This document shows positions 45,264 to 54,122 of a DNA stretch of 64,000 nucleotides, one piece after another. Numbering within the stretch: the first letter of the stretch is position 1; each line of letters begins with the position of its first letter. Position numbers and translations under genes: made by a program. The DNA comes from DATDCY01 sp031406795 [NCBI: Candidatus Rokuibacteriota bacterium] (lineage in GTDB: Bacteria > JAUVQV01). The stretch is taken from positions 10,915-74,914 of the forward strand of contig JANOHV010000118.1 in the NCBI GenBank assembly GCA_031406795.1, in the 5' to 3' direction. The notes under the pieces are model-generated. The model did not search any database. It was not told the origin of the DNA and saw nothing but the letters and a program-made list of their open reading frames with translations.

Positions 45264-45304
45264 ATTATAGTGCCTTTCGACGGGGAACTGTGACGTACAT
45301 CACC
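45264..45304 (-). promoter_or_regulatory. class II CRP/FNR-type promoter of the ComFB gene
   Basis: On the minus strand GGTGA-TGTACG-TCACA (45304-45289) is a near-perfect CRP/FNR-type dyad. A perfect TATAAT (45269-45264) follows. The dyad centre lies about 40 bases upstream of the expected start near 45257, the classic activator position overlapping the -35 box. No good -35 box is present. Confidence 0.6.
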
Positions 45305-45365
45305 GGTCTTGTCGCCTTCGACCGCGGGAGGGATCGGGCTGATGAGGAAGCGACGGGTTCGGCCC

Positions 45366-46328
45366 TCAGCTGGCCCGGCCGGCTCCCTTGCCGACGCCCC
45401 TGACGGCATAAATTATTCCGCCCCAGAGACTGAAAAGCACGGAATTTGCCCGCAGCAGCAGGCCGACGAGCAGTCCGGGGGAGCCGCCCGCTCCGCTGGC
45501 GCCGAAGGTGAAGAAGAACGCCCACTCGACGAGCCCGAGGCCGCCGATCGTGATGGGGAGCGAGGCGATGAACATGATCACGGGAACGATGACGAGCAGG
45601 GTCTGAGCGGAAAGGACGACGCCGAAGGCCCGCGACGATACGTAGATGTACCCCATCGCGGTGAGGTGGAAGAGAAGCGAGAGCGCCAGGGCAGCGATGA
45701 CGGCGCGCGTCCGGCCGGCGTAGTCGTGAATCGCGGCCTGGATACGGATGAGTTTGCCGATCAGCCGCCCCGGGAGCCCGCCGGGAAAGCGTCGCTGGCC
45801 CCACGCCAGAGGGCCGGTCAGGAGGACGGCGATCGCGACGGCAATGTACACGGCCAGGCCGGCGCCCAGCGCCAGCGCGAAGCGGGGGTCCCGGAAGCTG
45901 GAGAGATTGCTGACGAAAGCGACGAGCGCGATGGCCATCAGCGCCGTCATGCCGGTGAAGCGCTCCATGAAGACCGACGCCATGGCGAGCGCCCGGTCGC
46001 CGACGTCCCGGCCGACCTCATAACCGCGGAAGAGGTCGCCCCCGATGGTCGAGGGAAAGAAGTTGTTGATGAAGAGCCCCACGAAATAGAGATTGAGAAG
46101 TCGGACGAAGGGAACGCTCTTTCCCTTGGCCCGCAGCAGGATTCGCCACTTCCAGGAACTGATGGCGTTGAGCATGGCGCCGATTAGGGCCGAGAGGAGC
46201 ACCCAGCGCGCGTCCGTCTGACGCAGCATGGCGCCCAGTTCGCTCCCGTCCACCCGGCGCACGAGCAGGAACAGGAGCGCGGCGCTGACCGCCGCCTTCA
46301 CGATGGTTGCGCGCGACTGAGAACTCAT
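45366..46328 (-). CDS. flippase-like (LPG synthase TM, YbhN) membrane protein
   Basis: 320 aa from the ATG at 46328 (MSSQSRATIVKAAVSAALLF); a TTG at 46343 is possible. Eight or so membrane segments contain the family pattern WKWRILLRAKGKSVPFVRLL and FVGLFINNFFPSTIGGDLFR. Family members move lipids or lipid-linked sugars across membranes. It is convergent with no other gene and lies divergent from the 1010-aa membrane protein. Confidence 0.83.
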   Translation of the reverse strand: MSSQSRATIVKAAVSAALLFLLVRRVDGSELGAMLRQTDARWVLLSALIGAMLNAISSWKWRILLRAKGKSVPFVRLLNLYFVGLFINNFFPSTIGGDLFRGYEVGRDVGDRALAMASVFMERFTGMTALMAIALVAFVSNLSSFRDPRFALALGAGLAVYIAVAIAVLLTGPLAWGQRRFPGGLPGRLIGKLIRIQAAIHDYAGRTRAVIAALALSLLFHLTAMGYIYVSSRAFGVVLSAQTLLVIVPVIMFIASLPITIGGLGLVEWAFFFTFGASGAGGSPGLLVGLLLRANSVLFSLWGGIIYAVRGVGKGAGRAS

Positions 46329-46412
46329 GATCTCGGTTGTCAAACCCCGCTATGGTACAGTGGCACTCCAGCATCGTAGAGGCGTTAGTATGCACCAGAA
46401 ACGAAAGAAGAT

Positions 46413-49400
46413 GTGCAACGGATGCTCACGTCCCGTCTGAACCCGACCGATCTCCGCGAAGGCGCCTCCGGTGCCGCTGGCGCGGTCGGGTGGCGAGAAC
46501 TGGTGCTGGTCGCGGTCGCCCTGCTGTTGCTGGCAATTGCCTTTACCTGGCCGCTGGCACGCCACATGAACACCGATGTGCTCTATACCCACCGGGCGCA
46601 CCCGGGCTACGAGCGCGTGCCGTTCGCCCAGGGGGATCACCTGCAGCTGCTCTATGTGTTCTGGCTCTTCGGCGACAGCGTCCGCGACGGGCGTACTCCC
46701 CTGACCGACCACTACGAATTCCGCGACGGCAGCCCGCCGGCGTTCTTCTTCCAACCCTCGCTGATGCCGCTGCTGACGTTTCTGCTGTCACCGCTCGGAC
46801 TGATCGCCAGTTTCAACCTGCTGACCCTGTTCTCGTTCGTCGGCGCGGGCCTGGCGACCCATCTGCTATTGCGGCTCGAAATCGAGGATCGATGGGCGGC
46901 GTTCGCCGGGGCGCTCGTGGTCGCGCTCTTTCCGTACCGCGTGGCGCAGCTCGCCGGCCACGCCATCGGCTTTCTCTCGTTTCTCATCCCGCTCTATCTC
47001 TATTTCTTCGAGCGCTCCTTGCGCGCGACGCGCCTGGCCGGGTGGGTCTGCGCGGCCGGGGTGACCTTCTTCTTCGCGGGCGCCATGGAATTCCACGTCG
47101 TCTACTATCTGACACTGATGCTCGGCGTCTATCTGCCGTTCCGTTTCCTCTCGCCGCTCTCGGCGTGGCTGCAGGTGCGCGACCCGGAGCCCACGGCTGC
47201 GCCGGACACCGTATCGGCCGGGCTCGCGCTGCTCGGCGGCGCCGGGGCCGGCTGCGCCGTCTTTCTGGCGGCCGACAGCATGCACGCTTTCGGCCACGCT
47301 GCCGGGTGGGTCGTCTCCGCGGCGGCGGGCGCGGTCATCGGGCTGTTGCTCTGGCGCGGTCTGACGCGCACGGCGGCGCGGTACCTGCCGGCGCCCGCGG
47401 AGGGGTTCGCGCGGCTGTGCGCGCTGCCGCTGGCCCCGCTGGCGCTGCTCGTGCTCGCCCCGCTCGGGGCCCGGCTCGGCGTGCCCTACCTTGGGCGCGC
47501 CGTGGCGGCGGTGTCTCTCATCGGCGTCGCGGCGGCCTGCCTGCCGCTGTTGCGCCTGCTGCCGCGGGCACGGCTGCAGCCGCAGGCGGCCGGACTCTTC
47601 AGCGACCGCGCGCGCCGCTTTCTGCCGCACCTGGGGTTCATTTGCTGCACCCTCGGGTACCTGCTGGTCGTGCGCAAGCTCATCTTCACGTCTTCCGTCG
47701 CCGGGAGCGGACGGCGCTTCTCGGACGTCACCGCATTTTCGCCCCACCCGATCGATCTGTTCGCGATCGTCAGCACCAACGCGGAGCGGGTGGCCTACCT
47801 CGGCGTGGTCGCGGCGCTGTTGGCGCTCGTCGGTCTCGTCTCGGTGCGGCGGATCGCCGACCCGGGGCGCCGGGCGCGGCTCGCCTTCTTCGCCGGCACC
47901 GGCATCACCGGCGCGCTGCTGGCGGTCGGACCGAATCTCGACCTGTTTCCGCTCTACCACCTGCTCTTCCGGATCGTGCCGATGTTCAACTTCCCGCGCG
48001 TCTCCGGCCGCATACTCGCGGTGGCGTGCGTCGGGCTGGCGGTGCTCGCCGCGCTCGGGCTGGCCGCGCTTCGTCAGCGTGCGGGCCGGCGCGCCGGCCT
48101 GCTGACCGCGCTCGTTCTCGTGCTGCTGGTGGCCGACTATGCCCCCAAACACGCGCCGGGACTCACGACGCTGCCGTTGGCGCATCCGGTCTACGAGCGT
48201 CTCTCCCGCGAGCGGCAGCCAGGCGAGACGATCCTGGAACTGCCGATCTGGCCAGGGGAGTCCTCCTGGTCGTCGGATTACCTCTGGTATGTGACACGCT
48301 ACCGCAACCTGCTGGTCAACGGGTACTCCCCCGCCACGCCCCGCGCCTACGTCGAGCGGGTTTTCAAACCGCTCTACCCGCTGGATTTCGGCGAGATGCG
48401 CCGACCGCAGTACGACCTGCTCAAGAGCCTCGGGATCCGTTTCATCGTCTTCCACGAGGAAGTCTATCCGCAGAAGATCAGCGAATTTCCCTTCCGGGTC
48501 ACGGTGGAGAACCTTCGCGCCTCGAAGTATCTGGAAACCGTGGCCGGCTCCGCGCCGCTCTGGCTCTTCCGGCTCAAGCCCGAGCCGCCGGCGGGGGATG
48601 AGTTCACCGCCGGCGCCATCTCCCCCGTCGGCAGCCTGCGCGAGGTCGAGCGGTGGAATGCCGGGAGCGGCGCCCGCGTCGAGGACGCGCTCGCCTCCGG
48701 CGGGGCGGCGATCTCCTATAACGCCGGCGCCGGCGGGGTGCTCGGACGCCCGACTCCTCCACGGGTCTACCCCGCGGGGAGCTACCGCGTTCAGGCGCGT
48801 TTTCTCACGGATCCCCCCGCCCCGGCTCCGGGGCTGACGCTGGAGGTCAGACAGGCGGATACGGGGCAACTCATCACGACGGCTGCGCTGCCGGCGGACC
48901 CCGGTCGCGGTGGCGTCCTGGATCTCGAAGCCGCTTTCACGCTGGAGACGCTGGACAAGATCTTCGTGCAGGTCGTCACCGACGGGTCGGCGCCGGTTCG
49001 CTGGGACTACGTGCTGGTGCGTTTCGCCGAGGCTCCCGAGCCGCAGCTTTCGATCGAGATCGAGGACCTCTGGCACATGGGCATTCCCCGTCCGGGTTCA
49101 GAGTCGTCAGGGGGGGAGGCAGTCGAGCTGATTCCCGGGTATAACCCGCGCGACTACGCCTTCTCCGGTCCCGACCGGGTACTCGATGCGGGCGACTGGG
49201 TGGCCAGACTGCGGTTCGAGGCACCGGTGGCCGCCGGATCCGCGGGCGGAGAGCGCTTCGAAGTGACGATTTCGAACGTGGAGCGGCCGCTGGCGGCGGT
49301 GTTGCTGCCGGCATCCGGCGGCGTCGGCTATCGGGAGGTCGAGCTGCCGTTCAGACTCTCCCGCCCGACGCCGCTACGCTTCCGGGTCCATTTCCCCGGC

Positions 49401-49445
49401 CAACGGCGCCTGGTGCTCGACCGCATCACGATCGCCCCCGGCTAA
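46413..49445 (+). CDS. large polytopic membrane protein with C-terminal beta domains
   Basis: 1010 aa, GTG start (an ATG at 46422 is possible). The N-terminal 600 residues hold about 12 hydrophobic segments, and the first loop includes HMNTDVLYTHRAHPGYERVP and FAQGDHLQLLYVFW, like GT-C-type glycosyltransferases or YfhO-like proteins. The C-terminal third is beta-rich and extracytoplasmic (LEVRQADTGQLITTAALPAD). A glycan or lipid-sugar role is suggested by the fold and by the adjacent flippase gene; catalytic residues could not be assigned. Confidence 0.7.
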   Translation: MQRMLTSRLNPTDLREGASGAAGAVGWRELVLVAVALLLLAIAFTWPLARHMNTDVLYTHRAHPGYERVPFAQGDHLQLLYVFWLFGDSVRDGRTPLTDHYEFRDGSPPAFFFQPSLMPLLTFLLSPLGLIASFNLLTLFSFVGAGLATHLLLRLEIEDRWAAFAGALVVALFPYRVAQLAGHAIGFLSFLIPLYLYFFERSLRATRLAGWVCAAGVTFFFAGAMEFHVVYYLTLMLGVYLPFRFLSPLSAWLQVRDPEPTAAPDTVSAGLALLGGAGAGCAVFLAADSMHAFGHAAGWVVSAAAGAVIGLLLWRGLTRTAARYLPAPAEGFARLCALPLAPLALLVLAPLGARLGVPYLGRAVAAVSLIGVAAACLPLLRLLPRARLQPQAAGLFSDRARRFLPHLGFICCTLGYLLVVRKLIFTSSVAGSGRRFSDVTAFSPHPIDLFAIVSTNAERVAYLGVVAALLALVGLVSVRRIADPGRRARLAFFAGTGITGALLAVGPNLDLFPLYHLLFRIVPMFNFPRVSGRILAVACVGLAVLAALGLAALRQRAGRRAGLLTALVLVLLVADYAPKHAPGLTTLPLAHPVYERLSRERQPGETILELPIWPGESSWSSDYLWYVTRYRNLLVNGYSPATPRAYVERVFKPLYPLDFGEMRRPQYDLLKSLGIRFIVFHEEVYPQKISEFPFRVTVENLRASKYLETVAGSAPLWLFRLKPEPPAGDEFTAGAISPVGSLREVERWNAGSGARVEDALASGGAAISYNAGAGGVLGRPTPPRVYPAGSYRVQARFLTDPPAPAPGLTLEVRQADTGQLITTAALPADPGRGGVLDLEAAFTLETLDKIFVQVVTDGSAPVRWDYVLVRFAEAPEPQLSIEIEDLWHMGIPRPGSESSGGEAVELIPGYNPRDYAFSGPDRVLDAGDWVARLRFEAPVAAGSAGGERFEVTISNVERPLAAVLLPASGGVGYREVELPFRLSRPTPLRFRVHFPGQRRLVLDRITIAPG

Positions 49446-49452
49446 CATGGTT

Positions 49453-49485
49453 ACGGCCGCTGAAAAGGGCCTGTCTGCGGCAATA
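49453..49485. repeat. dispersed palindromic repeat, partial copy 4
   Basis: ACGGCCGCTGAAAAGGGCCT and GTCTGCGGCAA match one end of the repeat at 3337-3464. Only this end is kept; the rest of the 248-base gap before hicB (49486-49643) shows no further copy and no gene that I recognise. Confidence 0.65.
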
Positions 49486-49643
49486 ATCCCATTGCTCTGC
49501 GCCTGACACAAGCCCATAACCCTCGACGGTAATTCGAGTTTTGTGCTCTCGGCCTCGTCGGGGTCCACGGACATTTTCAGCCAACAAAACGAAGTGTCGT
49601 TAACGTACTTGACCCCCGGCATCGTCGTGTTGTCTACAAGAAC

Positions 49644-49671
49644 TTGCGGGAAAAGATTCACTCGGTATACT
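49644..49671 (+). promoter_or_regulatory. sigma-70 promoter of hicBA
   Basis: TTGCGG (49644-49649) and TATACT (49666-49671) with a 16-base spacer; GGGGAGG follows before the ATG at 49694. It fits a vegetative promoter under HicB repression. Confidence 0.5.
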
Positions 49672-49693
49672 TCCCTCGGGGAGGCAAAAGACC

Positions 49694-49909
49694 ATGACGA
49701 GAGAATTCGACGTTGTCATCGAGCGAGACAGGGAAGGTTATTACGTGGCCACCATCCCCACGCTTCCCGGCTGCCATACCCAGGCCAAGACGCTCGACAA
49801 GCTCATGGAGCGTATCCGTGAGGCAGCCGAGCTCTGTCTGGAGGTACAAGGCGACACCACCGAATCGTTGGAGTTCGTAGGCCTACAGAAGATCTCCGTT
49901 CCCGCATGA
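49694..49909 (+). CDS. hicB: HicB-family antitoxin
   Basis: 71 aa (MTREFDVVIERDREGYYVAT). The partial RNase H-like fold with EGYYVATIPTLPGCHTQAKT and LMERIREAAELCLEV is the HicB signature. No C-terminal DNA-binding domain is visible, so this is a short form. The stop overlaps the hicA start (ATGA). The order hicB-hicA is the reverse of the most common one. Confidence 0.88.
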   Translation: MTREFDVVIERDREGYYVATIPTLPGCHTQAKTLDKLMERIREAAELCLEVQGDTTESLEFVGLQKISVPA

Positions 49910-50121
49910 CCACCCGGCCTGGCTTTACCGGCAAGAGGCTTATCGCGACTCTCGGCGGCAAAGGCTTTGCCGTGGTGCGGGTCAAAGGTAGCCACCACTT
50001 TCTTCAGCATCCTGACGGCCGATGCACGGTCGTGCCCGTACATGCCGGCGAGACGATAGGCCCAGGTTTGCTTGCAAAGATCCTGCGCGACTGCGAGCTG
50101 ACTTTTGGAGACTTGTCTTAA
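49906..50121 (+). CDS. hicA: HicA-family mRNA interferase toxin
   Basis: 71 aa. The double-stranded-RNA-binding fold with KGFAVVRVKGSHHFLQHPDG matches HicA; the His in GSHH is the catalytic residue. C terminus VPVHAGETIGPGLLAKILRD is intact. Expected to cleave mRNA when released by HicB. Confidence 0.88.
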   Translation: MTTRPGFTGKRLIATLGGKGFAVVRVKGSHHFLQHPDGRCTVVPVHAGETIGPGLLAKILRDCELTFGDLS

Positions 50122-50137
50122 GGCAGCAGGATTTGGC

Positions 50138-50323
50138 ATGAACCCTTTCCCGAATAACGCGCAGGCTATCAGGCTCGTTATTGACGAGAATAGTTTCTCC
50201 GTCTACCTCGCCGACGGCAGGATTCTCAGCGTGCCCCTGGCTTTCTTCCCGCGCCTCTTGCACGCCGACCAGGGCCAGCGCGAGCACTACGAACTCAGCG
50301 GCGGCGGCACCGGCATCCATTAG
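50138..50323 (+). CDS. DUF2442-family protein, truncated by a stop
   Basis: 61 aa (MNPFPNNAQAIRLVIDENSF). LADGRILSVPLAFFPRLLHA and YELSGGGTGIH match DUF2442. In the family GIH is followed by Trp and an acidic tail; here a TAG (50321-50323) replaces the TGG, and the next codons still read DDLDAVIGAI. The gene is therefore probably a recent nonsense mutant. Confidence 0.7.
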   Translation: MNPFPNNAQAIRLVIDENSFSVYLADGRILSVPLAFFPRLLHADQGQREHYELSGGGTGIH

Positions 50324-50339
50324 GACGACCTGGACGCTG

Positions 50340-51161
50340 TCATTGGCGCGATTTTGGATCGAGGGAATCGCGCAACGCGTCGCCGACGAGATTGAACGCG
50401 AGCACCGTGAGCATGATGAACAGCCCCGGGAAGAACGCGATGTGCGGCGCATAGAGCAGGTACGCGGCTCCCTGCGCGAGCAGGCCGCCCCAGGTCGGCA
50501 CGTTCTGCGGCCCGAGTCCGAGAAAGGAGAGGGACGACTCCGCGATGATCACCCCTGCGGCGCTGAAAGTCGCCTGCACGATGACCGGGGAGAGGGCGTT
50601 CGGCAGAATGTGCCGCCCGACGATGCGCCACGGCCCGGCCCCGACGGCCCGCGCCGCCGTCACGTACTCCCGCTCGCGCAGGCTCAGCAGCTGGGCGCGC
50701 ATCAGCCGGGCGTACCCGACCCAGCCCATCATCGAGAGCGCGATCACCAGGTTTCCCAGGTTTGGCCCGAGCACGCCGGCGAGCGCGATCGCCAGCAGAA
50801 TGCCGGGGAAGGCGAGGAAGATGTCCACGACCCGCATGACGACGACGTCGACCGCGCCGCCGAGGTACCCCGCGGCCGCGCCGGCCGCGACGCCGGCGAT
50901 CACCGTGAGCGTCACGACCGAGATCGCGATCAGCAGCGAGGCCCGCGTCCCGTAGGCCACCTGCGCGAAGATGTCGCGCCCGAGCCGGTCCTGGCCGAAG
51001 GGATGCCCGGCCGTCGGGCCGCGCAGCGCGCCTTCGAGATCGGTCTGCAGCGGCTTCCCGGTGGTGATCACGGGAGCGAGCAGCGCCAGCGCGAGCATGA
51101 GCGCGAGGATCGCCGCGCCGATGACCGCAGTGACCGGAAATCTCCCCGTCGGCCGCGTCAC
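50340..51161 (-). CDS. peptide-type ABC permease (DppC-like)
   Basis: 273 aa, GTG start at 51161 overlapping the stop of the other permease (GTGA). Features are HPFGQDRLGRDIFAQVAYGT in the N-terminal part and the permease signature EYVTAARAVGAGPWRIVGRH, with about six membrane segments. It belongs to the dipeptide/oligopeptide/nickel transporter family. No ATP-binding subunit is encoded in this window. Confidence 0.92.
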   Translation of the reverse strand: MTRPTGRFPVTAVIGAAILALMLALALLAPVITTGKPLQTDLEGALRGPTAGHPFGQDRLGRDIFAQVAYGTRASLLIAISVVTLTVIAGVAAGAAAGYLGGAVDVVVMRVVDIFLAFPGILLAIALAGVLGPNLGNLVIALSMMGWVGYARLMRAQLLSLREREYVTAARAVGAGPWRIVGRHILPNALSPVIVQATFSAAGVIIAESSLSFLGLGPQNVPTWGGLLAQGAAYLLYAPHIAFFPGLFIMLTVLAFNLVGDALRDSLDPKSRQ

Positions 51162-52072
51162 GTTCTGACCCTCGGGTCGATCAGGGCGTACAGCGAGTCG
51201 GTCAGAAAATTCACGACCACATAGCACAGCGCGATCACGAGGACGCAGCCCTGCACGAGCGGGTAATCCCGCGCGGTGATGGCCTGTATCAGCAGCGTGC
51301 CGACGCCCGGCCAGGCGAAGACGTTTTCGGTGATCACCGCGCCGGAGAGCAGCGCGCCGAACTGCAAGCCGATGATCGTCACCACCGGCAGCAGCGCATT
51401 GCGCAGCGCGTGGCGGGCGATCACCGTGACCGGTCGCACGCCCTTGGCGCGCGCGGTGCGCAGGTAGTCCTCGCCGAGAACATCGAGCATCGAAGCCCGG
51501 GTCATGCGCACCAGGATGGCCGAGAGCGCCGTCCCGAGCGTCAACGCCGGCAAGACCAGGCTTGCGGCGCCCTCGCGTCCGCTGACCGGCAGCCAGCCGA
51601 GGCGGAACGAGAAGAGGATGATCAGCATCGGTCCGAGCCAGAAGTTCGGCATCGAGACGCCGACCAGCGAGCCGAACAGCGCCAGCCGGTCCGGGAGGCG
51701 ATCGCGGCGAATGGCGGCGAGGATGCCGAGCGGCAGCGCGACCAGCACGGCGACCGCCATCGCTGCGGCGGCGAGCAGCGCGGTCGCCGGCAGCGCGCCG
51801 CCGATCACCGCCAGGACCGGCTTGCGGTAGTAGAACGAGCGGCCGAGGTCGCCGCGGACGAGCCCGCCCAGGAATCGCGCGTACTGTTCGCTCAGCGGAC
51901 GGTCGAGGCCGAGGTCGGCGCGCAGCTGCCCGAGATCGGCGCGCGATGCCGTTTCGCCGAGCATCAACTCCACCGGGTCCCCGGGGATCAGGTGCACGAG
52001 GAAGAAGACGAGCGTCAGCACCCCGAGAACGGTCGGGATGAGCAAGAGCAGGCGGCGGCCCAGACCGGTCAT
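51158..52072 (-). CDS. peptide-type ABC permease (DppB-like)
   Basis: 304 aa. N-terminal segment LVFFLVHLIPGDPVELMLGE is typical, and the permease loop DYLRTARAKGVRPVTVIARH is intact. Start overlaps the stop of the binding-protein gene. Substrate not determinable from sequence. Confidence 0.92.
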   Translation of the reverse strand: MTGLGRRLLLLIPTVLGVLTLVFFLVHLIPGDPVELMLGETASRADLGQLRADLGLDRPLSEQYARFLGGLVRGDLGRSFYYRKPVLAVIGGALPATALLAAAAMAVAVLVALPLGILAAIRRDRLPDRLALFGSLVGVSMPNFWLGPMLIILFSFRLGWLPVSGREGAASLVLPALTLGTALSAILVRMTRASMLDVLGEDYLRTARAKGVRPVTVIARHALRNALLPVVTIIGLQFGALLSGAVITENVFAWPGVGTLLIQAITARDYPLVQGCVLVIALCYVVVNFLTDSLYALIDPRVRT

Positions 52073-53595
52073 CGCGCGGCCCGGACCTGCTTCAGGGAGG
52101 TGTACTGCCCGCCCGGGTAGGGTTCGAACCCTTCGAAGCGCCTAGCGAGCGCGAAGATATCGTCGGGGTACCAGAGGCTGACATAGACGCAATCCGCGGC
52201 GATCAGCCGCTGGGCGGCGATCAATTGGGCGCGTCGCGCGACCGGGTCACTCTCGCTGCGGCTGGCGTCGAGCAGCCGGTCGACCTCGGCGTTGGCGTAA
52301 CGGCCGCGGTTGGCGCCGGCGGGCGGGACCGAGGCGCTGTGGAAGATGTAGTGCAGCGTGTCCGGGTCGGTGATGCCCACCCAACGCAGCGAATAGAGCT
52401 GGAAATTGCCGGCCTTGATGTCGCCGTAGAACGTCCCCCACTCGAACGAGCGACGCTCAACGCGGATGCCGACGGCGGCGAGGTCCTCGCTGACGAGATC
52501 CGCCATCTCGATCCCCTGACGGTCGGTGGAGGTTTTGTAGGAGAGCGCGAAGCGGCTGCCGTCGGGGCGCACCGGGTATCCGGCCTGGTCGAGCAGGCGC
52601 CGGGCCAGGGCGGGGTCGTGCGGGTACGAGGCGACCTCCCCGGCGTGCGCCCAGTTCTCCGGCGCCAGCAGCGTGGCGGCCGGCCGCGCGAGGCCGAGGA
52701 ACAGCGCCTTGATGATGCGGTCGCGATCGACGGCGTGGGCGATCGCCCGCCGCACGAGCGGCTCTTTCAGGGTCGCGTCCTGCAGGTTAAAGCCCAGGTA
52801 CTGATAGGTGATGCCCGGGCGCGTCGTGACGGCGAGCTGGGGCGCCTCGCGCAGGAACGGTGCGGCGTAGGGCGGGATGTTGTTCCAGAGCAGATCGATG
52901 CGGCCGCGCCGGGTCTCCAGCAGGCGCGTGGTCTCGTTCGCGACGATGCGGAAGACGACGCGGTCGAGGTGCGGCCGGCCTTCCCAGGCGTCGTCGAAGG
53001 CGAGCAGGACCAGCCGCTCGCCGGGCCGCCACTCTCCCCAGCGAAAGGGGCCGCTGCCGACGGGCGCGTCGACGAAGTCCTGGGCCTCCCCCCGATGCGC
53101 CGGGACGATCCCGAGCGTCAGATTCTGCAGAAACGACGCGAACGGCTCCTTGAGCACGAAGCGCACGGTCTGGGCGTCGGGGGTCTCGATGGCCGCGACG
53201 ACCGCGAGCGCCCCCTGGTTGGGCGAGTGGTTCCCCGGCTCGCGCATCCAGTCGTAGCTGTAGCGCACGTCGGCGGAGGTGAGCTCGCGGCCGTCATGAA
53301 AACGCACGCCCCGCCGCAGATGAAAGACGTAGGTGGTCGGCGACGGGGTCTCCCAGGAGAGGGCCAACTCGGGGGTCGGCTCGCCGGCGGGGTCGAGGCG
53401 CAGCAGCGAGTTGAAGAGCAGCGGGAGAATGCGCACCGCCGCGGCGCCGGTCGCGAGACGGGGGTCGAGGTTCGTGGGGTTCGCTTCGAGCCCGACCACG
53501 AGCGTTCCGGGGTCGGCGGGCTTGTCGCCTGAGCAGGCGGCTCCCAACAGCGTGCAGACCGCAACGCTCAGCAAGAGAAGTCGTGGCAGCCGCAT
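52069..53595 (-). CDS. peptide-type ABC substrate-binding lipoprotein
   Basis: 508 aa. A lipobox (LGAAC, about residues 17-21) ends the signal peptide. The mature part is an SBP_bac_5 protein: PTNLDPRLATGAAAVRILPL, FHDGRELTSADVRYSYDWM, and the family C-terminal region. It starts a three-gene transporter unit (SBP, DppB, DppC). Confidence 0.92.
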   Translation of the reverse strand: MRLPRLLLLSVAVCTLLGAACSGDKPADPGTLVVGLEANPTNLDPRLATGAAAVRILPLLFNSLLRLDPAGEPTPELALSWETPSPTTYVFHLRRGVRFHDGRELTSADVRYSYDWMREPGNHSPNQGALAVVAAIETPDAQTVRFVLKEPFASFLQNLTLGIVPAHRGEAQDFVDAPVGSGPFRWGEWRPGERLVLLAFDDAWEGRPHLDRVVFRIVANETTRLLETRRGRIDLLWNNIPPYAAPFLREAPQLAVTTRPGITYQYLGFNLQDATLKEPLVRRAIAHAVDRDRIIKALFLGLARPAATLLAPENWAHAGEVASYPHDPALARRLLDQAGYPVRPDGSRFALSYKTSTDRQGIEMADLVSEDLAAVGIRVERRSFEWGTFYGDIKAGNFQLYSLRWVGITDPDTLHYIFHSASVPPAGANRGRYANAEVDRLLDASRSESDPVARRAQLIAAQRLIAADCVYVSLWYPDDIFALARRFEGFEPYPGGQYTSLKQVRAAR

Positions 53596-53626
53596 GGCGA
53601 GGGATTCTACCAGAGCTGCGGGAACG

Positions 53627-54049
53627 TCAGTCGATTTCCCCCGGCCGCGAGCGCTGGCGCTTCGTGGCGCTTCGCCCGCGCTTCTCGTCGAGACGCCGCT
53701 CCTTTGCGCCCCGCGTCGGCTTCGTCGGGCGGCGCTGTCGCGGCGCGCGCCAGGAGCGCGCGATCAACTCGTCCAGACGCTCGAGCGCGTCGCGCCGATT
53801 GCCCTCCTGCGTGCGGTGCCGCTGCGCCTCGATGACGAGCACCCCCTCGGTGGTCAGCCGGCTGCCGGCGAGAACGACGAGGCGGCTCTTGACGCCCTCG
53901 GGGAGCAGGCGCGAACCCCGCAGGTTGAAACGCAGACGCACGGCCGTCGAGACCTTGTTGACGTTCTGTCCGCCGGGCCCGGAGGAGCGGAAGAAATCGA
54001 AGGAGAGTTCGCCCGCCCGCAGCAGATCGTCGTGTTCGGGGATGCCCAT
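53627..54049 (-). CDS. arfB: ribosome-rescue peptidyl-tRNA hydrolase ArfB
   Basis: 140 aa. The class I release-factor motif GGQ (SSGPGGQNVNKVSTAV) and a basic C-terminal tail (RGAKERRLDEKRGRSATKRQ) that reads empty ribosomal A sites are both present. Codon-recognition domains of RF1/RF2 are absent. It rescues stalled ribosomes. Confidence 0.92.
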   Translation of the reverse strand: MGIPEHDDLLRAGELSFDFFRSSGPGGQNVNKVSTAVRLRFNLRGSRLLPEGVKSRLVVLAGSRLTTEGVLVIEAQRHRTQEGNRRDALERLDELIARSWRAPRQRRPTKPTRGAKERRLDEKRGRSATKRQRSRPGEID

Positions 54050-54122
54050 CCGCTGGTTGCCGCTGCTTGCCGGGTGGTCGCCGCGTTGCTGTCGAAGAAT
54101 CGGGCTCGGGCCGCGCGCGCGA

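Noticed and set aside
46866-49076. 736-aa minus-strand open frame
   Set aside because: It lies antisense within the 1010-aa membrane protein; the translation is low-complexity and charged.
49374-49661. 95-aa minus-strand frame before hicB
   Set aside because: It overlaps the end of the membrane protein and the partial repeat, has no ribosome site, and matches no family that I know.
52118-52135. GGGTTCGAACCC, resembling a tRNA T-arm
   Set aside because: It lies inside the peptide-binding lipoprotein gene, and no acceptor stem or anticodon arm can be found around it.
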